A stretch of 62,417 nucleotides of DNA, taken from positions 1 through 62,417 of the forward strand of contig JAEWFW010000059.1 of assembly GCA_023388635.1 (NCBI GenBank), read 5' to 3'. Made by a program: the position numbers and the translations under genes. The DNA is from Bacillota bacterium. GTDB taxonomy: Bacteria > Bacillota > Bacilli > Desulfuribacillales > Desulfuribacillaceae. A model generated the notes under the pieces. That model was given only the letters and a program-made list of their open reading frames with translations. It was not told the DNA's origin and made no database searches. This document shows positions 33,237 through 42,179 of the stretch, piece by piece (position 1 is the first letter of the stretch; each line of letters opens with the position of its first letter).

Positions 33237-34379
33237 CTAGCGCAACCATTGAGCGTACCATTGACGTACATCGTCCTCAGGCGGTTTATTGTATTCGGAG
33301 TCGAGCATTTCTACAAGTTGGTTGTATTGTTCTTTAACGGCACTGTGGTCTTGCAAGATGGCATAAAGTTTCATCAGTTCGAAATACGTATTTTCGTAAT
33401 ATGGATTGAGTAATTGTAGCTGTTTGTAAAGCATAACGGCTTCCCGATACTCTTGGCGAGATGAATAGTACGATGCAATTTTGGCTGCGAGGTGTGCATA
33501 CATCATACGCAGCCTTTCTTTTTCCGCTTCTGCCCAGATATAATCGTAAATCTCCAAATAATCTCCGCGGTATAATTCTAATATTTTTCTATAATCGGCT
33601 ATATTTTCTGCGCAGATATCGCCGAGGTTTTTGATGCCGCTTTTAAATATTTCTGTATCGATTAATGCTTTGTCGATATGTAGTTGCCAACCTTCAATAC
33701 AATTATTTAGCGATATTTCTTTGGCGAATGGTTTTAATATTTTGCGTATTTGATAAATTGTCGTGTACAATTGTGTAGAACCTTTGGAGTAATTAACATG
33801 CGGAAAGAAATACTCGATCAGGGAGTCTTTGCGCACTGGTTGATTGTGTCTGTATAGAAGATAAGAAAAGATTTCTTGCGCTTTAGAAGTTTTCCATTGT
33901 ATCGGCTCGATCGGGTTGTGTTTGTCTAAGGATTCGATTTTTAACGAGTGGAAGCTGCGAATGATGATACCGGGTCTGGTATCTGTGACCGGTGTATGGT
34001 TGGTACCTGGCGTGTTTAAGCTGTTCAGACGCTGGATTGTCTTTTCTAAACGTTCTTTGGCAATCGGCTTTACAATATAGTCGACGGCGTTCAATTCGAA
34101 GGCTTCTATGGCAAAGGTGTTATAGGCTGTAATAAATACGATGGATGTTTCCGGAGCCATATCCAATATTTTTTCTGCACAGATTAAACCATTGTATACC
34201 GGCATTTCAATATCAAGGAAGACGATATCCGGTCGTAAGGTCTCGACGGATTCCAAGGCGTGTAGCGGGTTTTGAAAACTCGCAAGAATTTCAATAGTAT
34301 TAATCGCACGTAAGTGGGTTTCCATGTTTTTTAGAGCCAGCAGCTCATCGTCAACAAGAATTGCACGCAATGTTTTCAT
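33237..34379 (-). CDS. Orphan response regulator: REC + winged helix + BTAD-like (SARP type)
   Basis: A 380-residue regulator on the opposite strand to all its neighbours. Residues 1-125 are a receiver with LVDDELLALKNMETH and the phosphoacceptor in IVFLDIEMPVYNG. Residues about 150-245 resemble an OmpR/SARP winged helix (WKTSKAQEIFSYLLYRHNQ ... LYTTIYQIRKILK). The remainder is an alpha-helical BTAD/TPR-like domain (EYREAVMLYKQLQLLNPYYENTY). I start at 34379, where GGGGGTACTT precedes the ATG; the frame to 34469 has no RBS. No histidine kinase is nearby. It is divergent from the HD-GYP genes and may control them. Confidence 0.85.
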   Translation of the reverse strand: MKTLRAILVDDELLALKNMETHLRAINTIEILASFQNPLHALESVETLRPDIVFLDIEMPVYNGLICAEKILDMAPETSIVFITAYNTFAIEAFELNAVDYIVKPIAKERLEKTIQRLNSLNTPGTNHTPVTDTRPGIIIRSFHSLKIESLDKHNPIEPIQWKTSKAQEIFSYLLYRHNQPVRKDSLIEYFFPHVNYSKGSTQLYTTIYQIRKILKPFAKEISLNNCIEGWQLHIDKALIDTEIFKSGIKNLGDICAENIADYRKILELYRGDYLEIYDYIWAEAEKERLRMMYAHLAAKIASYYSSRQEYREAVMLYKQLQLLNPYYENTYFELMKLYAILQDHSAVKEQYNQLVEMLDSEYNKPPEDDVRQWYAQWLR

Positions 34380-34645
34380 AAGTACCCCCGTATGTGTTAA
34401 GTAATTTCTATATATAGTATACTTTTCTATATATGTTTTCGGCAATTTATAAATAATTATTAGATACATTTGATTCTAATGTTTTGGATAATAAGGCATT
34501 AAGTAATATTTACTATCTATCTTAGTTGCCATATACTTGAGTTAATATAGGGTGAATGTACTGATTTATATAAAAATTCAGATTTCTTTCAGATATAATT
34601 ATTATATTGAACTATATAGGTCAAGGCAAAGGAGGGCACGGAACA

Positions 34646-35479
34646 ATGGAATGCACGCAATATGCAGAGATAGTACAATACATGCAGACAATTAGAGAAG
34701 ATATACGGTTTCAACGGGATTTCTCGTGGCATATCATCGAGCAGCAAGGAAGAGTGATCGTCGATTCTGTCTATCATCAGAGCAATATGCTAAAGGCATT
34801 AAATATATTGAAGGATCTTGGAGAATATGAATTTACTCATCCGATCAAAGTAGCGATGATTGCAGTGTATATCGGAACATGGCTGCGTATGGAGCGTAGC
34901 GAGTTATTTCATTTGGCGTGCGCCGGATTAGTGGCCGATATCGGAAAAGCAAAGGTTAGAGATTCCCTGCTAAATAAAGTTTCAGAATTGGATGAGAATG
35001 AACGTATGATGTTGCGTCAACATCCGATTAACGGATTTAGCTTCCTGGCGAAGGATAAGCAGATCGCCGGAGGTGTGAAAATGGCGGTTCTATGTCATCA
35101 TGAACGTCATGATGGGAGTGGATATCCTTTTGGGCTGAAAAATGATGAAATCCATCTTTTTGCGAGAATTATTGCTGTCGCCGATATTTTTGATGCGATG
35201 ACATCGGAGCGCATCTATTCTGAGAAATCCTCTGTATTTCATGCAGCCAAAGAGATTGTTGAAGATGGGTATTGTAAATTGGACCCGCGTATCAGCCAAA
35301 CTTTTTTTCAGAAGGTATGTATGTATTATGTCGGCAGCCAGGTGACGCTCAGCAACGATATGGTCGGCGAAATTATTCATGTCAATCCGTTACATCCCGA
35401 TCGCCCGTTAATACGTAGTGGAGAAGTTTTTCTGGATCTGTTTAACCATAGAGATATTGAGATTGTTGATATGGTATAA
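34646..35479 (+). CDS. Degenerate HD-GYP domain protein (HD histidine replaced)
   Basis: A 277-residue protein, nearly all HD-GYP domain, related to c-di-GMP phosphodiesterases. It keeps the first histidine (FTHPIKVAM), the H in QHPINGF, HHERHDGSGYP (GYP motif intact) and RIIAVADIFDAMTS. The HD dyad itself is changed: AGLVADIGKAKV has Ala-Asp where HD-GYP enzymes have His-Asp (near residue 96). Loss of this metal ligand suggests weak or no catalysis, perhaps a c-di-GMP-binding or regulatory role. ATG 34646 follows AAAGGAGG. The next gene is an intact paralogue 17 bases downstream. Confidence 0.88.
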   Translation: MECTQYAEIVQYMQTIREDIRFQRDFSWHIIEQQGRVIVDSVYHQSNMLKALNILKDLGEYEFTHPIKVAMIAVYIGTWLRMERSELFHLACAGLVADIGKAKVRDSLLNKVSELDENERMMLRQHPINGFSFLAKDKQIAGGVKMAVLCHHERHDGSGYPFGLKNDEIHLFARIIAVADIFDAMTSERIYSEKSSVFHAAKEIVEDGYCKLDPRISQTFFQKVCMYYVGSQVTLSNDMVGEIIHVNPLHPDRPLIRSGEVFLDLFNHRDIEIVDMV

Positions 35480-35496
35480 GGGGGCGCGTATCTACT

Positions 35497-36543
35497 ATGA
35501 AAACGTTATTGATTGATGATATACAGCCCGGTATGATACTGGCTGAGGATATTTATTCCGAAAATTATATATTGCTAATTGCGAAACACACTGTGATTGA
35601 TCGGTATACGATTGTCAGATTGAAAGAAATCGGCATTGTTTTTGTGTCGGTAGAGGAAGATGATACAAAAGTTAAAAAAGTTGAGAGTGTTTACGACGAA
35701 GAACGGCGAAATTTTATCCAGACCTACGAGAATTCGTTATTGACGGTTCGGGAATTTATGAACCAGGTTCGCAATCAGAACTTTGAAGTCGATAAAATCA
35801 AAGCGACATCGGAAGATTTAATGAAAGTCGTTTTGAAAAATTACAGTGTTATCGGACGTCTGTATCTCGTAAAAGATAAAGATGATTATACATATACGCA
35901 TTGTGTCAATGTTGCAATTTTGTCGGCGATGATCGGTGAATGGCTGGGATTACCACAGGCAGATATTGTAGATCTCGCTTGTGCGGGTCTTTTGCATGAT
36001 ATGGGTAAGACGAAAATTGATGATTCGATTCTCAATAAACCGGGGAAATTGACCGATGAGGAATATGAGATTATGCAGGGGCATGCCCTAGAAGGGTTTT
36101 CATTGTTATGTGAAATACCTGATTTACGCGGTGGCGTCGTGCTGGCGGCGCTCAGCCATCACGAGCGCTATGACGGCAGAGGATATCCGCTCGGTTTACG
36201 AGGTAAAGAGGCTCATTTGTTTGCGAGAATTGTCGCTGTTGCCGATATATATGATGCGATGACGTCGAATCGAATTTATCGCAAGAAAGTCTCGCCTTTT
36301 ACAGTGGCAAAGCAAATTGCTGATGACAGATTCGGTGTGCTTGATCCGGAAATCAGTCAGATTTTCTTGCAAAATGTCCGCAGTTTGTATGTCGGCAATC
36401 GAGTGGTTTTGAGTAACGGGGTGATCGGTGACGTCATTTTTGTCGATCCTGACCATCTTGATCGACCGGTCATTTACCATGATCAGGGAGTCATTGATTT
36501 ACAGAAGACAAAGGAAATCGACATTACGGATGTCATATGGTAA
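35497..36543 (+). CDS. HD-GYP domain c-di-GMP phosphodiesterase candidate
   Basis: A 348-residue protein: an N-terminal module (KTLLIDDIQPGMILAEDIYS, DUF3391-like, residues 1-60), a linker helix, then a complete HD-GYP domain from about residue 130. All signature residues are present: THCVNVA, AGLLHDMGKTKI (HD near 167), GHALEGF, SHHERYDGRGYPLGL and RIVAVADIYDAMTS. Family knowledge predicts hydrolysis of c-di-GMP to pGpG or GMP. RBS AAGGGGGC. It is in an operon with the degenerate paralogue and ends at a terminator at 36563-36602, separate from minC. Confidence 0.93.
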   Translation: MKTLLIDDIQPGMILAEDIYSENYILLIAKHTVIDRYTIVRLKEIGIVFVSVEEDDTKVKKVESVYDEERRNFIQTYENSLLTVREFMNQVRNQNFEVDKIKATSEDLMKVVLKNYSVIGRLYLVKDKDDYTYTHCVNVAILSAMIGEWLGLPQADIVDLACAGLLHDMGKTKIDDSILNKPGKLTDEEYEIMQGHALEGFSLLCEIPDLRGGVVLAALSHHERYDGRGYPLGLRGKEAHLFARIVAVADIYDAMTSNRIYRKKVSPFTVAKQIADDRFGVLDPEISQIFLQNVRSLYVGNRVVLSNGVIGDVIFVDPDHLDRPVIYHDQGVIDLQKTKEIDITDVIW

Positions 36544-36562
36544 ATTGTAAAATTAGATTGGG

Positions 36563-36602
36563 ACACGGTTAGGGGAAGGGAAATCATCTACCGTGTTTTT
36601 TG
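36563..36602 (+). terminator. Terminator after the HD-GYP pair
   Basis: ACACGGT (36563-36569) pairs with ACCGTGT (36590-36596), followed by T-rich sequence. It separates the inserted HD-GYP operon from minCD. Confidence 0.8.
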
Positions 36603-36694
36603 TTGGTTAAAAGTTAAATGACGATCATAGCAGGAGAATTCATGTCGATTAGCGAATACAAGATTACTAGCCGGATATAGGAGGGAAGGTTTTC

Positions 36695-37387
36695 GTGGAT
36701 CAGGAGAAGGCTCAACTTAGGAAGAAGAATCTAGTCACGATCAAGGGAAGTAATGAAGGGCTGTCGTTTCGTTTGGATGATGAGGAACCTTTTTCTATAG
36801 TAGCAGAAGAGTTAAAGCATAAAGTCAGACGGGAACTGAGCACCTTATTGACCGGTCCGCTCGTCCGCATTAAGATTGATTGCGGAAGGCGAGAGCTGTC
36901 GGATAAACAACGCAAGTTGCTGGAAGAAATTATTTCTCTGAAAGAAAATCTTATTTTGACTAGAATTAATTCCAGCGTCGATTTGTCGGAGACTATAGAT
37001 TCGCAGGATTCAGCCGTAGAGGCTGTTGTACATATGATTGATGAACAAACAGCGAAAGTGCATCGGGGTACGGTGCGTTCCGGACAGGTGCTGGATCATG
37101 ACGGAAACCTGGTCATCTGGGGAGATATTAATGGCGGAGCTCATGTAGTAGCTACCGGAGACATTATGGTTCTCGGACGCGTTCACGGCTTTGTACATGC
37201 CGGCAGCAAAGGTGATAGAAATAGGGTAGTCGTCGCTTGTTCATGGGGGAAATGCCAAATTCGGATTGCAGATTGTGTAGGAAAAGCCAGTGCATCGGAA
37301 TTGTCAGGGCAGCCAATGTGTTTGTCGACTGCCTTTTTGGATGAGTATAGAATCCAATTTAAACATAAGAATCACTTGGTTCTATAA
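36695..37387 (+). CDS. minC: Septum site-determining protein MinC
   Basis: FtsZ-polymerisation inhibitor that acts with MinD to block polar division. The 230-residue protein has an N-terminal domain (residues 1-100) and the C-terminal beta-helix from about 125: GTVRSGQVLDHDGNLVIWGD, GGAHVVATGDIMVLGRVHGF and HAGSKGD. The start is GTG behind GGAGGGAAGG. It is 142 bases before minD. Confidence 0.93.
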   Translation: MDQEKAQLRKKNLVTIKGSNEGLSFRLDDEEPFSIVAEELKHKVRRELSTLLTGPLVRIKIDCGRRELSDKQRKLLEEIISLKENLILTRINSSVDLSETIDSQDSAVEAVVHMIDEQTAKVHRGTVRSGQVLDHDGNLVIWGDINGGAHVVATGDIMVLGRVHGFVHAGSKGDRNRVVVACSWGKCQIRIADCVGKASASELSGQPMCLSTAFLDEYRIQFKHKNHLVL

Positions 37388-37436
37388 TTGCAGATTATCA
37401 TCGAAATATACGCTTGATATATAGAATTGTATATCA

Positions 37437-37505
37437 TTGACATGTAGGATGGATGTAAATTAGCATGTAAAGATTGATCGATTGATGCCAGGTTGACATG
37501 TAGGA
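37437..37505. repeat. 13-bp direct repeat upstream of minD
   Basis: TTGACATGTAGGA occurs exactly at 37437-37449 and at 37493-37505, 56 bases apart, in the minC-minD intergenic region. Each copy begins with a perfect -35 hexamer TTGACA. The first could pair with TAGCAT 18 bases on as a promoter; the second has TATAAA only 9 bases on. Confidence 0.7.
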
Positions 37506-37529
37506 GATATAAAAGAGGAGTGAATACAT

Positions 37530-38321
37530 ATGGGAGAAGCAATTGTCATCACATCGGGTAAAGGCGGGGTAGGTAAGACGACGACATCAGCGAATGTAGG
37601 GTCTGCTTTGGCGATACTCGGCAAAAAGGTTTGTTTGGTCGATACCGATATAGGGCTGAGAAATCTCGACGTTGCTTTGGGTCTAGAGAATCGGATTATC
37701 TATGATATTATTGATGTGGCAGAGGGTAAATGCAAAGTCAAGCAGGCAATTATTAAAGATAAGCGCTTCGACAGTTTGTTTTTGCTGGCAGCGTCACAGA
37801 CTAAGGACAAGAATTCTTTGGAAGAAGATAAGATGTTGGAAATCGTTGCTCAACTGAAAGAAGATTTTGACTACGTGATTATCGACTGTCCGGCGGGTAT
37901 AGAAAAAGGGTTTCAAAATGCGGTGGCAGGTGCTGACCGCGCCATTGTCGTTGTGACTCCGGATGCGACGTCTGTGCGTGATGCCGATAGAGTCATCGGA
38001 TTGTTGGAAAAACAGCAGATGAAACGCGTCGATTTAATCGTCAACCGTGCCGATGCGAAATTGATGTCGGAGAAGGATATGCTCGATCTCGACGAGGTTG
38101 TCAGTATTTTAGCGGTTGATTTGTTGGGTGTCGTACCGGATGATGATGGTATATTGCGAGGCAATAATAAAGGAGAGCCGATTGCCATGCAAACAGAGCC
38201 GATGGCATCCAAGGCGTATCGCAATATCGCGCGGAGAATTAACGGAGAAACAATTCCTTTGCTCGACTTGCGCATTGGCAAAGAGGGTTTTTTCAAAAAA
38301 ATCAAAAAGATATTTTCCTAA
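37530..38321 (+). CDS. minD: Septum site-determining ATPase MinD
   Basis: ParA/MinD-family ATPase that recruits MinC to the membrane. The 263-residue protein has the deviant Walker A TSGKGGVGKTTTSANVG, the switch-II region VIIDCPAGIEKGF, and a C-terminal amphipathic membrane-targeting helix (GFFKKIKKIF). RBS AGAGGAG. A terminator-like hairpin follows at 38345. Confidence 0.97.
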   Translation: MGEAIVITSGKGGVGKTTTSANVGSALAILGKKVCLVDTDIGLRNLDVALGLENRIIYDIIDVAEGKCKVKQAIIKDKRFDSLFLLAASQTKDKNSLEEDKMLEIVAQLKEDFDYVIIDCPAGIEKGFQNAVAGADRAIVVVTPDATSVRDADRVIGLLEKQQMKRVDLIVNRADAKLMSEKDMLDLDEVVSILAVDLLGVVPDDDGILRGNNKGEPIAMQTEPMASKAYRNIARRINGETIPLLDLRIGKEGFFKKIKKIFS

Positions 38322-38344
38322 GCAATTGATAATAAGTCACATGC

Positions 38345-38370
38345 AAAGTCCCTTTAGGGGCTTTTTCTTT
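38345..38370 (+). terminator. Terminator after minD
   Basis: AAAGTCCC (38345-38352), TTTA loop, GGGGCTTT (38357-38364) with one T-G pair, then T-rich sequence. Confidence 0.85.
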
Positions 38371-38476
38371 ATATTATCAAGAAGATATATAGTGAGACTT
38401 GCTTTGCATATATCAGGGAGTGCCTGCATAGGATGGCTATAGATAGACAAGTATCCTGATATAGTAGGTGACAAAG

Positions 38477-39322
38477 ATGAGAATCAATTTGGAAGGTGTA
38501 AAGCAAAGAAGAGAGCATCAAATTGACAGGATCAAATTCGGAGAAAGTTATAGTAGTTCCTATGATAGACATGCTAGTTTTCCCATTGGTAAGGTCGCGG
38601 CTCAAAAACCGTCTAAGCGAGTTTGGCAGATGGGAATTGCTGTGTTGATGGTCGTATCGGCAGTGTTTGTAAAGCAGGCTTCGGCGCCATGGGCAGAGAC
38701 GAGCATGGCATTTATCCATGATGTGGTGGAACGTGACTATAACTGGCAAGGAGTGGTAACAGCTCTGTCGGACAATAATTTGTTTGACCGAGGTGAGGAG
38801 TGGAACAGTCCTGTGATGTCAGGCTCCGATCCGGAAATTTATAATGAATTTGCCAGTAAGTTTCCCGTATCACCGGATACGGCACCTGTGTTTAGTCAAT
38901 CACCGCCGCAATCGGAAGATCCTACAGGGGATAAAGCAGAAATGGCGGGAACGGGGCAGACAAATATGCAGAGTACGCCTTCGTTGATTTTACCATTGGA
39001 GGGATTATTGGTCAAAAAGTTTACGGAGGATAAACCATACATTGAATACATTGCTTTAGAAAATAAACAGGTTGTGGCGGCTGCCGACGGTGTGGTGAAA
39101 CAAGTCGGCTACAATGATAAAGAAGAGCTATTGGTTCATATCGATTCCGGGGCGTTTATTCATGTTTACGGCAGGTTATCTGATGTTCAAGTCAAAGAGG
39201 GCGATGCTGTGAAACAAGGGCAGGCTTTGGCGACGATCGGAACGGCGGATGAGGTGACACTGCTGTTATTTCAGATCATAAAAGAAAATAAAGCGGTTGA
39301 TCCAGAGGCTATGCTACCATAG
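38477..39322 (+). CDS. spoIVFA: SpoIVFA-like membrane protein with M23/LytM-like domain
   Basis: Regulator of the SpoIVFB intramembrane protease in the mother-cell sigma-K checkpoint. The 281-residue protein has a basic cytoplasmic N-terminus, one membrane helix near residues 53-68 and a C-terminal LytM/M23-like fold (KQVVAAADGVVKQVGYN ... VKEGDAVKQGQALATIG). The zinc histidines of active M23 peptidases are not evident, as expected for SpoIVFA. ATG 38477 has AGGTGA five bases upstream. The gene precedes spoIVFB by 17 bases, as in B. subtilis. Confidence 0.88.
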   Translation: MRINLEGVKQRREHQIDRIKFGESYSSSYDRHASFPIGKVAAQKPSKRVWQMGIAVLMVVSAVFVKQASAPWAETSMAFIHDVVERDYNWQGVVTALSDNNLFDRGEEWNSPVMSGSDPEIYNEFASKFPVSPDTAPVFSQSPPQSEDPTGDKAEMAGTGQTNMQSTPSLILPLEGLLVKKFTEDKPYIEYIALENKQVVAAADGVVKQVGYNDKEELLVHIDSGAFIHVYGRLSDVQVKEGDAVKQGQALATIGTADEVTLLLFQIIKENKAVDPEAMLP

Positions 39323-39339
39323 GTGTAAGGTGGAATCAT

Positions 39340-40197
39340 ATGAAAATACGTATCCATTGGTTATTTATCGTATTTCTTATATATACAGGCTATGTGGGAC
39401 AGTTTGTAGAAGCGGCGATTTTTTTTGCGATTGTGATTATCCATGAATTAGGACATGTGTTTGTCGCAAAGGCATTTGGATGGAAAGTGACGGAGATTGA
39501 GTTTCTGCCCTTTGGCGGTGTGGCAAAGGTCGATTGGAATTTTAAGGGATGGCCGAGGGAAGAGAAATTGGTGGCGATTGCCGGACCGATTAACAATTTT
39601 CTGATGATTGCCGTCGCTTTTATTTTTTTTCAATTGGGAATCTTATCAAGAGATTTCGCGTTGTTCTTTATCAAAGTGAATATGATGATTGCCGGATTTA
39701 ATTTGCTGCCGGCATTGCCGTTGGACGGTGGTCGGGTTTTCCGGGCGATGATGTCTCAGGAGCATGGGTGGGTCAAAGGGACGGAAATGTCGTATCGTTT
39801 TAGTTACGGGATTGGTGGCGGGTTGATTGCGATTGCTGTCGGTATGATGATGCTCGGTTATATGAATATGACGTTTTTGATCTTAGGTGGGTTTCTGATT
39901 TTGGCGACCTATACGGATCAGAGGCAGTCACAATACCAACAGATGTATATTTTCTTGCATAAAAATTATAATGATAATGATCGGCAAATGACGACACGGC
40001 CGGTGCGTCATATATCCGCCGATAGTACGGAGCCAGTCACTAAAATATTGAAATTGTTTTCACCGGGCATTACGACGATTGTCTGGGTGATGGACAATCA
40101 TAAAATTCTCGGAACGCTGACGGATTATGAAATGCTGCAAAAAATATTTGAACAGCACGTACCACTCCACGTGCCGGTATCGGAAATGTTGCGGTAA
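39340..40197 (+). CDS. spoIVFB: SpoIVFB-like site-2 intramembrane metalloprotease
   Basis: M50 (site-2) protease family. In B. subtilis SpoIVFB cleaves pro-sigma-K in the mother cell. The 285-residue protein has the zinc motif HELGHVFVAKAFG near residue 37, LPALPLDGGRVFRAM near residue 125 (the third zinc ligand Asp), about six helices, and a C-terminal CBS-like domain (PVRHISADSTEPVTKIL ...) that binds ATP in SpoIVFB. Coupled to spoIVFA. Confidence 0.93.
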   Translation: MKIRIHWLFIVFLIYTGYVGQFVEAAIFFAIVIIHELGHVFVAKAFGWKVTEIEFLPFGGVAKVDWNFKGWPREEKLVAIAGPINNFLMIAVAFIFFQLGILSRDFALFFIKVNMMIAGFNLLPALPLDGGRVFRAMMSQEHGWVKGTEMSYRFSYGIGGGLIAIAVGMMMLGYMNMTFLILGGFLILATYTDQRQSQYQQMYIFLHKNYNDNDRQMTTRPVRHISADSTEPVTKILKLFSPGITTIVWVMDNHKILGTLTDYEMLQKIFEQHVPLHVPVSEMLR

Positions 40198-40307
40198 GGC
40201 GTGGAAAGTGGCATCGTTATGAGTGCCATAAATTATGAGGTGTAACTTTCTGAAGATTTTTGATACAATGAAACGTACGATGATTATGAAATTTTTGGGA
40301 GGACACC

Positions 40308-42179
40308 ATGGAAAGTATATGTCAACATGAAATGTTAATGAAAGTCGAAAAGCCCGCACGTTATATGGGTAACGAATGGAATGTAGTGTTGAAAGATCAC
40401 GACAAAATGGATGTGACATTTGTATTGGCATTTCCCGATGTGTATGAGGTGGGGATGTCATTTTTGGGATATAAAATTTTGTATCATATTATTAATCAAC
40501 GTGAGACATATTACGCGGAGAGAGCGTTTGCCCCGTGGGTTGATATGGAACAGATGATGCGCGAGCGCGGAGCGGTTTTGCAAAGTTCGGAAACAAAGCG
40601 CCCGTTGCGCGAGTTTGATTTTGTCTCGTTTACGCTGCAATATGAGATGAGTTATACGAATATCGTGAATATGCTTGATTTATCGGGCATACCGATTTTT
40701 GCCGATCAGCGGACGGAGGAAGATCCTTTTGTGATTGGTGGCGGACCGTGTGTCTTTAATCCGGAGCCGGTCGCCGACTTTTTTGATTTATTCGTGATTG
40801 GCGAAGCGGAAGAGGCGATTGTCGAATTAGCAGATGTATATAAGCATGTGAAAGAGCAAATGGGCGAGGGAGTGCAGTATTCGCGTGCCGATATTCTGCG
40901 CGAGTTGGCGGAGATCCCTGGTGTGTATGTGCCGCGTTTCTATGATGTCACCTACGCAGAAGGGGAAATCAAATCGATTACTCCGAATTGCCCGGGAATT
41001 CCGGAAAAAGTTGATAAGCGTGTGCTGAAAGATTTTGATCAGGCAGAATTTCCCGATACGCTGATTGTGCCGTTTTTGGATGTCGTTCATGACCGGGTGA
41101 TGCTGGAGATTCAGCGAGGATGTACACGTGGATGTCGTTTCTGCCAAGCCGGCATGGTATACCGTCCGGTTCGCGAGCGGAAGAAAGAAAATTTGCGGAA
41201 GATGGCGCGTGTACTCGTCGATCAAACGGGGTATGACGAGATTTCTTTGACTTCTTTGGCAAGTAACGATTATACGCAAATTCAGGAATTGATCCATGAA
41301 TTGATAGAGGAATTTCGCGGGGAAAAGGTGGGAATATCGCTTCCTTCTTTGCGAGCCGACCGTTTTTCTGTGCAATTGGCTGAGGAGTTACAACAAATGC
41401 GCAAATCAGGGCTTACATTTGCGCCTGAAGCCGGCAGTCAGCGCTTGCGTGATGTGATCAATAAGGGTGTCAATGAGGAGCATTTGATTGACGCAGTCAC
41501 GAGTGCCTTCCAATCGGGATATACACAGGTGAAGTTGTATTTTATGCTGGGCTTGCCTACGGAGACCGATGAGGATGTCGTCGGCATTGCGGAATTGGCT
41601 GAAAAAGTCGTCGATGCCTATAGAGGTGTCCATCATGGCAAAACGCGGGGCTTGAAGGTGACTGTCAGCACTTCGTTATTTGTGCCGAAGCCGCATACGC
41701 CATTTCAATGGGTGGGACAAGTAGCGAAACAGGAGCTTCAGCGGAGACGGGTTGTATTGCAGAATGCCATCCGTTCGAAAGCGATCGTATACAATTGGCA
41801 TGACCCGCAAGTGAGTTTCTTAGAATCCGCCATTGCCAGAGGTGACCGCCGGTTGTCAAAGGTCATTTATAAAGCGTGGGAGTATGGCTGTAAGTTTGAC
41901 AGTTGGACGGAGCAATTCCGCAATCAGCAATGGCTTGATGCGTATCGTGATTTGGGCATCGATCCCGAGTGGTATGCGTTTCGGGAATTTGCCTTTGACG
42001 AGATCCTACCATGGGAGCATATCAATTCGGGTGTGACGAAGAAATTTTTGGAGATTGAATATAAACGGGCTTTGGCAGAGAAGACGATTGATGATTGCCG
42101 GACGGCGAATTGTACAGGCTGTGGCGTGTGTCAAGATTTGCATGTCGATGTGACCGTGTGGGAAGGGGTGCATGAATAA
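40308..42179 (+). CDS. TIGR03960-type radical SAM protein
   Basis: A 623-residue radical SAM protein of a widespread but uncharacterised family. Its N-terminal B12-binding-like segment (DVTFVLAFPDVYEVGMSFLG) precedes the radical SAM core with CTRGCRFCQAGMVYRP (Cx3Cx2C near residue 272). The C-terminus has a cysteine cluster (CRTANCTGCGVCQ). It overlaps the next gene, a TIGR03936 member, by one base; the two are usually paired, sometimes fused, and often next to rng and rplU. The substrate is unknown. RBS TGGGAGGA. Confidence 0.9.
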   Translation: MESICQHEMLMKVEKPARYMGNEWNVVLKDHDKMDVTFVLAFPDVYEVGMSFLGYKILYHIINQRETYYAERAFAPWVDMEQMMRERGAVLQSSETKRPLREFDFVSFTLQYEMSYTNIVNMLDLSGIPIFADQRTEEDPFVIGGGPCVFNPEPVADFFDLFVIGEAEEAIVELADVYKHVKEQMGEGVQYSRADILRELAEIPGVYVPRFYDVTYAEGEIKSITPNCPGIPEKVDKRVLKDFDQAEFPDTLIVPFLDVVHDRVMLEIQRGCTRGCRFCQAGMVYRPVRERKKENLRKMARVLVDQTGYDEISLTSLASNDYTQIQELIHELIEEFRGEKVGISLPSLRADRFSVQLAEELQQMRKSGLTFAPEAGSQRLRDVINKGVNEEHLIDAVTSAFQSGYTQVKLYFMLGLPTETDEDVVGIAELAEKVVDAYRGVHHGKTRGLKVTVSTSLFVPKPHTPFQWVGQVAKQELQRRRVVLQNAIRSKAIVYNWHDPQVSFLESAIARGDRRLSKVIYKAWEYGCKFDSWTEQFRNQQWLDAYRDLGIDPEWYAFREFAFDEILPWEHINSGVTKKFLEIEYKRALAEKTIDDCRTANCTGCGVCQDLHVDVTVWEGVHE

